From NCBI GenBank assembly GCA_002281875.1, contig NCHN01000006.1, positions 1 through 64,000 of the forward strand: DNA of 64,000 nucleotides, written 5' to 3'. The stretch's first letter is position 1; every line of letters begins with the position of its first letter. The position numbers and the translations under genes were made by a program. Of this stretch, positions 9,186 to 18,422 are shown in pieces. The DNA is from Sphingobacteriia bacterium 24-36-13 (lineage in GTDB: Bacteria; Bacteroidota; Bacteroidia; Chitinophagales; Chitinophagaceae). Under the pieces are notes generated by a model that was not told where the DNA came from, made no database searches, and saw only the letters and a list, made by a program, of their open reading frames with translations.

Positions 9186-10370
9186 ATGACAGCAAAACAA
9201 TACATACCATCGTTAACAGGTGTTAGAGGCCTTGCTTCTATTTTGATTTTTTTTCATCATTTTAATCAAGAAGATTTTCCACCTTTATTGTTCAGGGTTT
9301 TAAATGAGTTTCACTTTCCCTTATCGATGTTTTTTGTATTAAGTGGCTTTTTAATTTGTTTGCGTTATTACGATAATGTAGAATTGTCTAGTAAATGGAT
9401 GCGCAAATATTTAAAAAACAGAATTGCAAGGGTTTATCCTATTTATTTAATTTTAACAATCGTTGTTTTTTTATTTGCTTGGATAGCCAATGATACCAGC
9501 ATTTACAACGGAAAAAACAGTCCGCTTACTTTATTCATCATGAACATCACTTTCCTCAGAGGATTTTTTGATGACATGAAATTTACTGGAATTGCTCAAG
9601 GGTGGTCATTAACAGTAGAAGAGTGTTTTTATTTTTCAGCGCCTATATTTTTTATCTTAATAAAAAGAAGTAAAATATATTTTTTAGTTGCTCCATTGGT
9701 TATTACAGCGGTTGGTGTTTTATTGGTATTGATTTTTAGAAATGTAGATTTCTATGGATTTTTTAATTCATTTAAATTCTTATTTATTTCAACTTTTCTT
9801 GGAAGAACAGTTGAGTTTTTTGCAGGAATGGTGTTGGCAATGATTATTAGAAAGGCAGATGATTCTGTAAGTAATTTTTCTTTGTACACTTGGCTTGGTA
9901 TTATAGGAATTGCTTGCACCAACCTTATAATGATTAATCAACCTATCAGCAAAGAAGTGCCATTTGCGCTATACCAACCAATTGGTATTTTTACTAATAA
10001 TATTTTATTGCCTATTGCTATAGCAACCTTCTTTTATGGTTTAATAAAAGAAAACTCAGTAGTTAAATCCATTTTAGGAAGTAAAACAGGAGAGCTGGTT
10101 GGTAAAAGCTCTTATATACTTTACCTTATTCACCTTGGTTTTATTTCTCGACTAACATCTGACTGGTTGCACAGCACGGCTGATCTTTTCTATGCATGGT
10201 TAGATAAAAACGAATATTGGTGGTTATCTGAACACTTAAATTATACTGCACTGGTATTGTTTTCTCACCTGCTTATATTAACCCTTATCTCAATTATTTT
10301 GTATAAGTTTATAGAAGAGCCTATCAACTTATATATTCGGAAATCAAACTTCTTAGAAAAGAAAAATTAA
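9186..10370 (+). CDS. Acyltransferase 3 (OafA/YrhL) family membrane protein
   Basis: This is an integral membrane O-acyltransferase of PF01757, which usually moves acetyl groups onto cell-surface sugars. The 394-aa protein starts with YIPSLTGVRGLASILIFFHH, typical of the family, with the paired His in FFHHF, SGFLI in the first helices and WSLTVEECFYF in the middle. About ten hydrophobic segments run to the C-terminus, which ends with EEPINLYIRK. It lacks the SGNH domain of longer OafA proteins. It is 15 bases after the first barrel gene and 2 bases before the second esterase, so acylation and deacylation of one surface polymer by this operon is plausible. Confidence 0.9.
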   Translation: MTAKQYIPSLTGVRGLASILIFFHHFNQEDFPPLLFRVLNEFHFPLSMFFVLSGFLICLRYYDNVELSSKWMRKYLKNRIARVYPIYLILTIVVFLFAWIANDTSIYNGKNSPLTLFIMNITFLRGFFDDMKFTGIAQGWSLTVEECFYFSAPIFFILIKRSKIYFLVAPLVITAVGVLLVLIFRNVDFYGFFNSFKFLFISTFLGRTVEFFAGMVLAMIIRKADDSVSNFSLYTWLGIIGIACTNLIMINQPISKEVPFALYQPIGIFTNNILLPIAIATFFYGLIKENSVVKSILGSKTGELVGKSSYILYLIHLGFISRLTSDWLHSTADLFYAWLDKNEYWWLSEHLNYTALVLFSHLLILTLISIILYKFIEEPINLYIRKSNFLEKKN

Positions 10371-10372
10371 TT

Positions 10373-12229
10373 ATGATTTTCCATCCAAAAAATAGCACCC
10401 TTTTTAAACTAACATTTCTACTAATTGCCGGAATGGCTTTATGGTGCATTGAAGGAAAGGCACAAAAAGGAAAAACCAAAGACCCTGTTACGGTAAATAT
10501 TTTACCTTATAATAAGAAGGCAAGGTTCAATAAAAAGTTTCCTGTTAAATACAAAATTCAGTTTATCAACAATTTAAAAGATCCACAGGAAGGCGCTTTA
10601 GTATATACTGTTTTTGATAACGCCAATCAGGAGATTTTAGAAAATAGTTTAGATGTAAGGGTTAATGCAAAAAAAACACTGGTTTCTAATTTTGAAATTC
10701 CGATTGTAAAAGAAGGGAACTATACTATTAAAATGCGAATAGAGCTGACCAATTTCAATAGCAATTTTGATGGCAGCTTTGCTTATATAGGACCCCCAAG
10801 AAAATCAAAAGACCGCAAACCAGAAATAGCACAAGAGCCCATTGTAAACACTCCGCCACTTAATTGGTCGAAAGATAATTTATCTGGGGTTGCTGGAAGA
10901 CAATCTTTAAGTGCCGATGAAATTAAAGACGCTCCAGTTTCCGAAGAGCCAGAGTCGGAAGAGGAAGAGGGCGAAATGATTATTAAACTCAAGCCGTATA
11001 AAAAAGATGGCGTTTTTTATGATGGAGAAAAAATTAAATATTCTGTCTCCATTGCTAATAAATATAAAGTTAGGCAGGACGGAACATTTACAGCAATTGT
11101 ACAAACAGAACTTGGTGAAACAGTAAGTTCCACTCAGGTTAAACTTAAAATTGCTAAAAAGGGTCAAAAGAATTTCCAAATTGAAATTCCTAAACCACCA
11201 AAGGAAGGTGTTTATAATTTGAGGGCAGCTACCAATACCTCAACCTATGATGATACCGCCTTATATGCATTTGGATACAATATTAGTAAAATAAAAACGC
11301 CCTATTATTTGCCCCCAGATTTTGAAGAATACTGGCAAACGGCAATGAGTGATTTGGCCAAAGTAGACCCACAATATAAAATTTCAAGAGACGATGAACA
11401 TAGTACCAAATACCATGATGTATATAGAGTAGACATGAAAGGGATTGATGATTTCCCCTTTTATGGTTATTTATCTATACCTAAATTAAAAGGTAAATAT
11501 CCTGTTATTATTGGTTTTGGTGGATATAAGAAGGAAGTAATGCCCCTTCTCTTTGATGAGTTTATTTCTTTCTCTGTAAACGTAAGAGGGATTGATAAAA
11601 AATATGAGAAGGAGTTTAATCCCGATAATATTGAGCAGATTATGCTCAAAGCAGAAGATAAGGATGCATATGTTTACAAAGGAATTTACTTGGATTGTAT
11701 AAGGGCGGTGGAGTTTGTGTATGCACATGGACATATGGGTATGGACTTAAACAGGGTTTTGGCATTTGGAGGAAGTCAGGGAGCAACCATGGGTTTGGTA
11801 ACAGCAGCATTAATGCCAGATAAAATTAACGCAGTAATTGCAAGCAATCCCGTTTTTGCAGATTGGAAAAATAGTTTTGCTGTTGGAAAAAATAAACGAG
11901 AACTCTCTTTCCCTTCAGATGCAATTGTTAGGTACTTGAAAGACAATCCAGATTTTACCGAAGAACAAATGCTGGAAACCTTTAATTATTTTGACTTACA
12001 AAACTTCATGCCAAAAGTAAAATGTCCTGTATTATATGCAGTGGGCTTACAAGATGAGTTTATTGCACCAGGGAGTGCTATTGCAGCATATAATAAGCTA
12101 CCATTTGACGCCCTTTCAAAAAGTGAATTATTTATTTTTCCCGACCTAGGACATGAAATTCCGGTCTACCATAATTCATTTATTGGTATTTGGTTTAATG
12201 AAAAAGCAGTAAGCAAAAAGAAAAGATAA
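10373..12229 (+). CDS. Acetyl xylan esterase-like hydrolase with two N-terminal beta-sandwich domains
   Basis: The 618-aa secreted protein has a signal peptide and two related beta-sandwich-like repeats (about 35-140 and 205-305, each with an LPY/KPYKK opening and an EGNY/EGVYN close), joined by an acidic Glu-rich linker (EEPESEEEEGE). A C-terminal AXE1-type alpha/beta hydrolase follows, with a complete triad: Ser468 in GGSQG, Asp561 in LQDEF and His594 in GHEIP. It should hydrolyse an acyl ester, most likely acetyl, on a polymer. The start overlaps nothing and is 2 bases after the acyltransferase. It is the longer, apparently active paralogue of 6989-8320. Confidence 0.85.
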   Translation: MIFHPKNSTLFKLTFLLIAGMALWCIEGKAQKGKTKDPVTVNILPYNKKARFNKKFPVKYKIQFINNLKDPQEGALVYTVFDNANQEILENSLDVRVNAKKTLVSNFEIPIVKEGNYTIKMRIELTNFNSNFDGSFAYIGPPRKSKDRKPEIAQEPIVNTPPLNWSKDNLSGVAGRQSLSADEIKDAPVSEEPESEEEEGEMIIKLKPYKKDGVFYDGEKIKYSVSIANKYKVRQDGTFTAIVQTELGETVSSTQVKLKIAKKGQKNFQIEIPKPPKEGVYNLRAATNTSTYDDTALYAFGYNISKIKTPYYLPPDFEEYWQTAMSDLAKVDPQYKISRDDEHSTKYHDVYRVDMKGIDDFPFYGYLSIPKLKGKYPVIIGFGGYKKEVMPLLFDEFISFSVNVRGIDKKYEKEFNPDNIEQIMLKAEDKDAYVYKGIYLDCIRAVEFVYAHGHMGMDLNRVLAFGGSQGATMGLVTAALMPDKINAVIASNPVFADWKNSFAVGKNKRELSFPSDAIVRYLKDNPDFTEEQMLETFNYFDLQNFMPKVKCPVLYAVGLQDEFIAPGSAIAAYNKLPFDALSKSELFIFPDLGHEIPVYHNSFIGIWFNEKAVSKKKR

Positions 12230-13057
12230 ATGCAAAAGACCAATAACTATATTATTTTACTAATTGCCTGCCTGCTTTGCAGCGTCAATTCGGCTTTTGC
12301 AGATTATCCAATAGGGAAAAAGCGTACCGCTATTACAGGAACCTTTAATTATTTTTATTCTTCTAAATATTTTAATGATCAAGGTAAATTAATCAGCAAT
12401 GCTCCTGGAGATTATTTTCAGGCGAGTTCGTATAGTTTGAATATTTCACATGGACTAAGCAGAAGGGTTGACTTGTCTGTTACTATTCCATTTGCTTCTC
12501 AAACATTGGTTAACGGAAATAATTCCGAAACAAAATCTGGTGTAACAGATGTAAATCTTGGATTATCTGTTCACTTCCCCTCTATTGATTATAAAAGATA
12601 TTTTACTATAAGAGGTAGTGTAGGTATTCCTGCATATCAAAACAATCAAACTCCGTATTTAGGATATGCTTCTAAGTCGGTCATGTTGGGTGCTAATTAT
12701 TCGTTTACACCATATAAAAATGGATTCGCGATTGTTGAATTTATTTACTCTAGATTTTTAGATGCACAAGATGGACCGAATCAGTATAGGGCTGTTATAA
12801 CAATGGGTAAAATGTATAACAAGCATACATCTGTAACTGCATCTTTGTCTCATCAGGTTTCCCAAAGCGTTAACACCGCTTTTAATCCCAATTTGCAATT
12901 GAATAAAAACTTCAATGCAGCAACATTTAATTTAAGTGTCGGTAGAAAACTCAATAGAATGATTACTCCAACTATTCAAGCCTACTATACATTATTAGGA
13001 AAAAATGCGGGCTTGGGAATGGGTGCGAATATTTTTGTAACCGTAAGATTACCATAA
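12230..13057 (+). CDS. Predicted outer-membrane beta-barrel protein, second copy
   Basis: This 275-aa protein of unknown function begins directly after the stop of the esterase gene, with no gap, so translation is probably coupled. A signal peptide ends before DYPIGKK. Strand-like segments (AITGTFNYFYSS, SLNISHGLSRRVDLSVTIPF, ATFNLSVGRKLN, and the final aromatic-poor VTVRLP) suggest an 8- to 12-strand barrel. It resembles the protein at 8340-9170 in size, mature N-terminus, order of segments and position after an esterase. Confidence 0.72.
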   Translation: MQKTNNYIILLIACLLCSVNSAFADYPIGKKRTAITGTFNYFYSSKYFNDQGKLISNAPGDYFQASSYSLNISHGLSRRVDLSVTIPFASQTLVNGNNSETKSGVTDVNLGLSVHFPSIDYKRYFTIRGSVGIPAYQNNQTPYLGYASKSVMLGANYSFTPYKNGFAIVEFIYSRFLDAQDGPNQYRAVITMGKMYNKHTSVTASLSHQVSQSVNTAFNPNLQLNKNFNAATFNLSVGRKLNRMITPTIQAYYTLLGKNAGLGMGANIFVTVRLP

Positions 13058-13067
13058 AACAAAGTCA

Positions 13068-13985
13068 TTGATTTACTCAATACTTAAGCCGCTGATTAGA
13101 GTTGCACTGTTTTTTTTCTGTAGAAAAATATACATTCAAAATAAATCACTATTCAACTTAAAAGGGCCACTACTTTTAACAGCCAATCATCCTAATTCGT
13201 TTTTGGATGCGATTATTATTGGCGCTTTTTTTAAACATCCTGTTCATTTTTTAGCTAGAGGAGATGCTTTTAATAAACCATACCATCGGTTTTTATTGAG
13301 TCTTTTAAATATGATTCCTATTTATAGACTAAGTGAGGGAAAGGAAAATTTAGTAAATAATAATTATGCATTTGCTGCGTCTAAAAAAATTCTTGAAAAC
13401 AATGGCATCGTTTTAATTTTTATTGAAGGAATTTGTTTATTAACCAACCAATTACAACCGTTTAAAAAGGGAGCTGCTAGAATTGCTTTAGATTATCAAG
13501 GAAAAAATCCCCTACAGGTTCTTCCTATAGGAATAGCTTATGATGGTTTTAATGCTTGGGGAAAAACAGTGCAAATAGCTTTGGGTAATCCTTTTTTTGC
13601 TGGGCAGCTTTTGCCTTTTGAGGACAGAGCAAAAAACATGAACCACTTTAATGCTGAAATTAAGCAAGAGCTTGAACAATTAATAATTGCCCCAACATCT
13701 TCGCCAACCAACAAGAGTAAGACAATTCAACTGATAGCTACGATTGGAATCATTTTACACTACCCCATTTTTAGCATCATCCAACAAATAGTACACAATA
13801 AAACAAAACGAACTGTATTTTATGATTCGGTTTTGTATGGATGTTTGTTTATTTCATATCCATTTTATCTCTTATTGATTTCGATGGTACTTTATTGGTT
13901 TCTTGGCCAAGGAACTTTGTTGATTTTAGTTTTATTTATCCTTTCTGCAAGAACAATTGTACTTTGTAAAAATCCAAATAAATAA
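13068..13985 (+). CDS. PlsC-like glycerolipid acyltransferase
   Basis: The 305-aa membrane protein has the acyltransferase signature NHPNSFLD, with H41 and D47 separated by five residues rather than the usual four, as in the GPT2/SCT1-like branch. An EGICLL block in place of FPEGT, a GAARIAL block and GNPF follow. Two hydrophobic segments lie in the C-terminal part (about 220-240 and 265-300). It would acylate lysophosphatidate or a related acceptor at the inner membrane. No ATG is available: the frame opens after a TAA at 13044, and TTG at 13068 is used. It is the last gene of the esterase/barrel operon. Confidence 0.8.
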   Translation: MIYSILKPLIRVALFFFCRKIYIQNKSLFNLKGPLLLTANHPNSFLDAIIIGAFFKHPVHFLARGDAFNKPYHRFLLSLLNMIPIYRLSEGKENLVNNNYAFAASKKILENNGIVLIFIEGICLLTNQLQPFKKGAARIALDYQGKNPLQVLPIGIAYDGFNAWGKTVQIALGNPFFAGQLLPFEDRAKNMNHFNAEIKQELEQLIIAPTSSPTNKSKTIQLIATIGIILHYPIFSIIQQIVHNKTKRTVFYDSVLYGCLFISYPFYLLLISMVLYWFLGQGTLLILVLFILSARTIVLCKNPNK

Positions 13986-14020
13986 TTGCTCAACCTATCC
14001 TTTATTGGTAATTTGTAGTC

Positions 14021-14863
14021 ATGCGTTGGATGGGAAATAGAGAAAGTAATAATGTAGAAGACCGAAGAGGAAGCGGAAACGGTCTTATTGCAGGGGGTGG
14101 TATTGGCACTATTATCATTGGGCTATTGTATATTTTTTTAGGAGGAGACCCTGCAGTTGTTGTAAATCAGGTAATTCAACAATCCCCTGCTGTTTCTACC
14201 AAACCCATTTCCGAAGCCGATGAAAAATTGGCTTCTTTTACCAAAGTAGTATTGGCGTATACTGAAGATGTATGGGACTCTATTTATCAAGCAAGAGGAG
14301 AAAACTATGATGCACCCAAGCTAGTTTTGTTTACACAGCAAACCCAATCTGGTTGTGGCTTTGCAAGCGATGCATCGGGCCCCTTTTATTGTCCAGCAGA
14401 CCAAAAAGTATATATAGATTTATCTTTTTTCCAAGAACTTTCCACACGTTTTAATGCCCCAGGTGAATTTGCCATGGCTTATGTTATTGCACATGAAGTT
14501 GGTCATCATATTCAACAATTGAATGGAACAGCAGCTTCTGTACAACGTATGCGATCTAGCTTATCTGAAAAAGAATACAACCAGCTTTCAATTAAATTAG
14601 AACTACAGGCAGATTTTTTGGCAGGAGTATGGGCATATCACGCGAATCAATTAAAGAATATTTTAGAGCCCGGAGACTTAGAAGCCGCTTTAAATGCAGC
14701 CAACGCAATTGGCGATGACCGGTTACAACAACAGAGCCAAGGTTATATTGTTCCAGATGCATTTACACATGGAACTTCAAAACAAAGAATGTATTGGTTT
14801 AAAAAAGGTTTTGAAACAGGAGATCCTTTTAAAGGAAATACTTTTGCCCAATCAGAAGAATAA
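14021..14863 (+). CDS. YpfJ-type neutral zinc metallopeptidase
   Basis: The 280-aa protein belongs to the PF04228 putative neutral zinc metallopeptidase family (E. coli YpfJ). The N-terminal part RWMGNRESNNVEDRRG is characteristic, followed by one membrane segment (about 28-42) and the zinc motif H158-E-V-G-H162. A second block, QADFLAGVWA, supplies the third ligand region. The late motif HGTSKQRMYWF is typical. The catalytic domain should face the periplasm. The biological substrate of the family is not known. The gene is 35 bases after the acyltransferase and may be transcribed with it. Confidence 0.9.
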   Translation: MRWMGNRESNNVEDRRGSGNGLIAGGGIGTIIIGLLYIFLGGDPAVVVNQVIQQSPAVSTKPISEADEKLASFTKVVLAYTEDVWDSIYQARGENYDAPKLVLFTQQTQSGCGFASDASGPFYCPADQKVYIDLSFFQELSTRFNAPGEFAMAYVIAHEVGHHIQQLNGTAASVQRMRSSLSEKEYNQLSIKLELQADFLAGVWAYHANQLKNILEPGDLEAALNAANAIGDDRLQQQSQGYIVPDAFTHGTSKQRMYWFKKGFETGDPFKGNTFAQSEE

Positions 14864-14880
14864 AATTTGAATATTGATCT

Positions 14881-16536
14881 ATGAAAAAGTATACGACGCT
14901 ATTTGCACTACTATTGAGTTTGCAATCATTTGCACAAGACACAATTGCTAAACAGGATATTGTTTCAGCAGCAAAGCTATTCGACTTGCAATACAATAAT
15001 AAAGAGGTTGATACTATGTATGTTGGTATTAAAGACAACCTAAAAGTGTATAAAGACATGCATAAGCAAATTCTTAACAACAGTTTGCCAATGAGTTTAT
15101 GGCAAAGCCCAGTTGTTCCTGGATTGCAAATTGAAAAAAAGCAAAAAGCCATAAAGTGGAAGACGAATAAAAACGTGTTAAATCCAATCAATAAAGCCGA
15201 TTTAGCGTTTTACAGTATTGCAGATTTATCGGTTTTAATAAAATCTAAACAAATCAGCTCTGTAACGCTTACCCAATTTTTTATTGATAGAATTAAACAA
15301 TACGCTGATAGCCTTCAATGCGTAATATCAATTACTGAATCAATTGCGCTAGAGCAAGCTAGGTTGGCCGACGAGGAAATTGCTTCAGGAAAGTATCGCG
15401 GTCCATTGCATGGTATTCCTTATGGGTTAAAGGATTTGTTTTCTGTAAGAGGGACCAAAACAACCTGGGGTGCTGCTCCTTATCAAAATCAAGTAATTGA
15501 TGAAGATGCTTATGTATACAATCGATTAAGAGATGCAGGTGCTGTACTGGTAGCTAAGTTTACTTTGGGTGCTTTAGCAATGGGCGATTACTGGTATGGT
15601 GGAAGAACAAAGAATCCATGGAATTTAAAAACGGGTTCTTCTGGATCATCTGCAGGCTCGGCTTCTGCAACTGTTGCTGGTTTGGTTCCGTTTGCAATTG
15701 GAACAGAAACCTGGGGCTCTATAATATCTCCTTCATCTACTTGTGGTGCAACCGGACTAAGGCCAACTTTTGGAAGAATTAGTAGAACAGGTGCTATGGC
15801 TTTAAGCTGGAGCTTAGATAAGATTGGTCCAATATGTAGATCTGCAGAAGACGCTGCAATTGTATTTAATTATATTCATGGAACAGATGGCTTAGACCAG
15901 TCTGCAGTGAATATTCCATTTAACTATCAACCAGATGGGGACATCAAAAAATTAAAAATAGGGTATGCAAAAAACTATTTTGATCTAATTAAAGACACAT
16001 CAAGAAACGAATGGAAGGTGTTGGCTGCATTTAAAGAAATGGGCGCGGAGTTAATTCCAATTGAGTTTCCAGATACGGCCGTTTACAAAGCCAATATTAT
16101 GGATGTAATTATTAGTGCAGAATCTGCAGCTGCCTTTGATGGTTTAACGAGATTAAATATTGATGACGAATTAACTAGACAAGGACCATTTGATTGGCCC
16201 AATAGCTTTAGGGTATCTAGATTGGTACCAGCGGTAGAATATGTGAACGCCAATCGAATGCGCTACCATTTGCAACAAAAAGTTCATGAGGCATTAAGTA
16301 AGGTTGATGTGTTAATATGTCCAACAAGGGGCAGCGGAAGCCAATCAGCAATAACCAATTTAACAGGACAGCCAGTGGTTTGCACACCAACAGGATTCGA
16401 TAAAAGATCAGGTTTACCTACCAGTATAAGCTTTATTGGCAACCTTTACCAAGAAGCTTCAATATTGCTGGCTGCAAAATATTATCAACAAGCAACGGAG
16501 TGGGAAACCATTCACCCTCCTGCATTTTTGAAATAA
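14881..16536 (+). CDS. Secreted amidase (amidase signature family)
   Basis: The 551-aa protein has a signal peptide (about 1-19, ending FAQ), an N-terminal extension of about 90 residues, and an amidase signature domain. The catalytic Lys is in GIPYGLKDLF, the Gly/Ser-rich block is TGSSGSSAGSASA, and the cis-Ser/Ser pair lies in the TGSSGSSAG and ETWGSIISPS region. It would hydrolyse an amide in the periplasm; the substrate is unknown. The Gly/Ser block lacks the GGSSGGS form seen in GatA, which with the signal peptide rules out GatA. It begins 17 bases after the metallopeptidase. Confidence 0.88.
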   Translation: MKKYTTLFALLLSLQSFAQDTIAKQDIVSAAKLFDLQYNNKEVDTMYVGIKDNLKVYKDMHKQILNNSLPMSLWQSPVVPGLQIEKKQKAIKWKTNKNVLNPINKADLAFYSIADLSVLIKSKQISSVTLTQFFIDRIKQYADSLQCVISITESIALEQARLADEEIASGKYRGPLHGIPYGLKDLFSVRGTKTTWGAAPYQNQVIDEDAYVYNRLRDAGAVLVAKFTLGALAMGDYWYGGRTKNPWNLKTGSSGSSAGSASATVAGLVPFAIGTETWGSIISPSSTCGATGLRPTFGRISRTGAMALSWSLDKIGPICRSAEDAAIVFNYIHGTDGLDQSAVNIPFNYQPDGDIKKLKIGYAKNYFDLIKDTSRNEWKVLAAFKEMGAELIPIEFPDTAVYKANIMDVIISAESAAAFDGLTRLNIDDELTRQGPFDWPNSFRVSRLVPAVEYVNANRMRYHLQQKVHEALSKVDVLICPTRGSGSQSAITNLTGQPVVCTPTGFDKRSGLPTSISFIGNLYQEASILLAAKYYQQATEWETIHPPAFLK

Positions 16537-16565
16537 TTTTTGCTACAATTCAATGTAAATAAATA

Positions 16566-18422
16566 ATGGTAATGAAAAATAATACCAAGCTAAGTGCAAT
16601 AATGCTAAGCCTAGTATTATTTAGTGGACTTGTATTTTGGATTTATAGGGTAACACAAGAAAACAATAATTTTCAAGAGCCCGTTATTTATACGCTTTCA
16701 GACGAAAAAGCAATGAGCCCTTTACTTGCTTATAAAGTCATTCTAAATAAAAAAGACAGTGTAGTAAATGGATTTTTTAACCCTGGTTTTTCAAAATACA
16801 AATGGTGGGTTTATGTAAACACCCCCAATGAAATAGGTGATTTTTTGCAAATTGCGAATCCGCATATTAATGAAATAAGAATTTATACGATTCAAAATGA
16901 ACAGCCCATTTTGGCTTATGAATCTGGTGATTATTTTATTTTTAGTAAACGGGTATTAAATGATCCAGACTTTTGGTTTCAAATTCCAAATTCAACCAAC
17001 GGCTTATTAATTGAAGTAGACAAAAAAGGAGAATCCCTCGAATTACCAATTAGAATAGTAGCCGAAAAAGAAATGACCCAATATCTCTCTAACCAAAAAA
17101 TGGCATACGGCATTTTTATTGGATGGATGATTTTTTTGGTCTTGTTGAATTTGTTTTTATGGGCCTCTCTCAGAGATAATATTCATTTTTTTTACATTCT
17201 ATTTGTCTGTTCTTCCGCCTTATGGGTAATATCCAACTGGGGAATAGGGTTTCAATTTTTTTGGCCCAACCTTCCTGAAATGGCTAGTAAGGCAAGGCCT
17301 ATATTTAGTACAACTTCTTTTCTTTTTATTGTAGAGTTAGCTAGAAAATATTTTACCCCAACCGAGAGAACCCCTATTTATAATGGATTCACAAGAGTTT
17401 TGCAGGGTTTTCTAATTCTTTTAATTGCAGTATTTGTTTTTGGAAATATTCTATTAGCAGAAGAATGGCTTAGATATTTAACCCTAAGTGTTGCAAATAT
17501 TTTATGGTTGGTATCTATGGCAACTGTTTTATTTTTTATCATTAAGAGCTATAAAAAAGCCAAAGCGCTTTCTTTATTTTTTCTTGCTGCTTTTATGGTT
17601 CATGCTGTTTTTAGTATTTTAATTATACTATCTCAATACAATGTTCAAGAGAACTGGGTTTTCTTTATTAATAAGTATGGATCGGCAATAGGAATATTGG
17701 CAAATAGTACCATTCTTTCATTTGGTTTAACACAGCGATACAATTATTATAAAAAGGAAAGAGAGCAGGCACAACAAGAGTTAATATTGGAACGAAGTTT
17801 ACAAGCAGATAGGCTTATTCAAGCTCAAGAAGAGGAAAGATCAAGATTGGCCAGAGAACTACACGACGGATTAGGTGGGTTACTCGGTAGTATTAGAATT
17901 GGTGCTTTTAACAAGTTGAAACAAGATATATCTAACCAAGCTTGGTTAGATACACAATTGTCTGAAGCAATTGAAGACCTTAGAAATATTGCCCATGATT
18001 TAATGCCGGTTAATTTACCAGAGAAGGGCCTTGTTGCTATTTTAGAAAAAACGGTTGCCAGATGGAATTTATCTAACGAGTTTAAGACACATTTAGATTG
18101 TACTATTCATAGCAGGTATCCATTAGCAGTGGAAGCCGGACTTTATAGAATTGTATCTGAATTGATACATAATGTGAAAAAACATGCCCATGCTACAGAG
18201 GTATATATTTCATTATGGGAGGAACCCAACAACCAAACTATTACCCTATTAGTTGAAGACAATGGAACAGGTTTTATACCCAATCAATCCGAAGGCATAG
18301 GGCTTAAAAATATTCGGTATAGAGTGGAATACTTAGGTGGAAAAATTTTGATTGATTCAAACATAAAAGGCACTAGTATTGTAATTGAAATATCCGGATC
18401 GAAAAACCCTCTTCATGCCTAA
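16566..18422 (+). CDS. 7TMR-DISM sensor histidine kinase (HisKA_3 type)
   Basis: This 618-aa sensor has one N-terminal membrane helix, a periplasmic 7TMR-DISMED2-like domain (about 45-175), seven membrane helices (about 180-385), a short coiled coil and a NarX/LytS-like kinase core. The phosphorylated His433 is in RELHDGLGG; the ATPase part has NVKKHAHA, EDNGTGF and GIGLKNIRYRV. The response regulator gene overlaps its last 8 bases. Start ATG at 16566 or 16572. The signal is unknown; this receptor class is often thought to sense carbohydrates. Confidence 0.9.
   Translation: MVMKNNTKLSAIMLSLVLFSGLVFWIYRVTQENNNFQEPVIYTLSDEKAMSPLLAYKVILNKKDSVVNGFFNPGFSKYKWWVYVNTPNEIGDFLQIANPHINEIRIYTIQNEQPILAYESGDYFIFSKRVLNDPDFWFQIPNSTNGLLIEVDKKGESLELPIRIVAEKEMTQYLSNQKMAYGIFIGWMIFLVLLNLFLWASLRDNIHFFYILFVCSSALWVISNWGIGFQFFWPNLPEMASKARPIFSTTSFLFIVELARKYFTPTERTPIYNGFTRVLQGFLILLIAVFVFGNILLAEEWLRYLTLSVANILWLVSMATVLFFIIKSYKKAKALSLFFLAAFMVHAVFSILIILSQYNVQENWVFFINKYGSAIGILANSTILSFGLTQRYNYYKKEREQAQQELILERSLQADRLIQAQEEERSRLARELHDGLGGLLGSIRIGAFNKLKQDISNQAWLDTQLSEAIEDLRNIAHDLMPVNLPEKGLVAILEKTVARWNLSNEFKTHLDCTIHSRYPLAVEAGLYRIVSELIHNVKKHAHATEVYISLWEEPNNQTITLLVEDNGTGFIPNQSEGIGLKNIRYRVEYLGGKILIDSNIKGTSIVIEISGSKNPLHA

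Noticed and set aside
14829-15191. 120-codon open frame on the - strand
   Set aside because: Antisense to the amidase N-terminus; no homology-like motifs.
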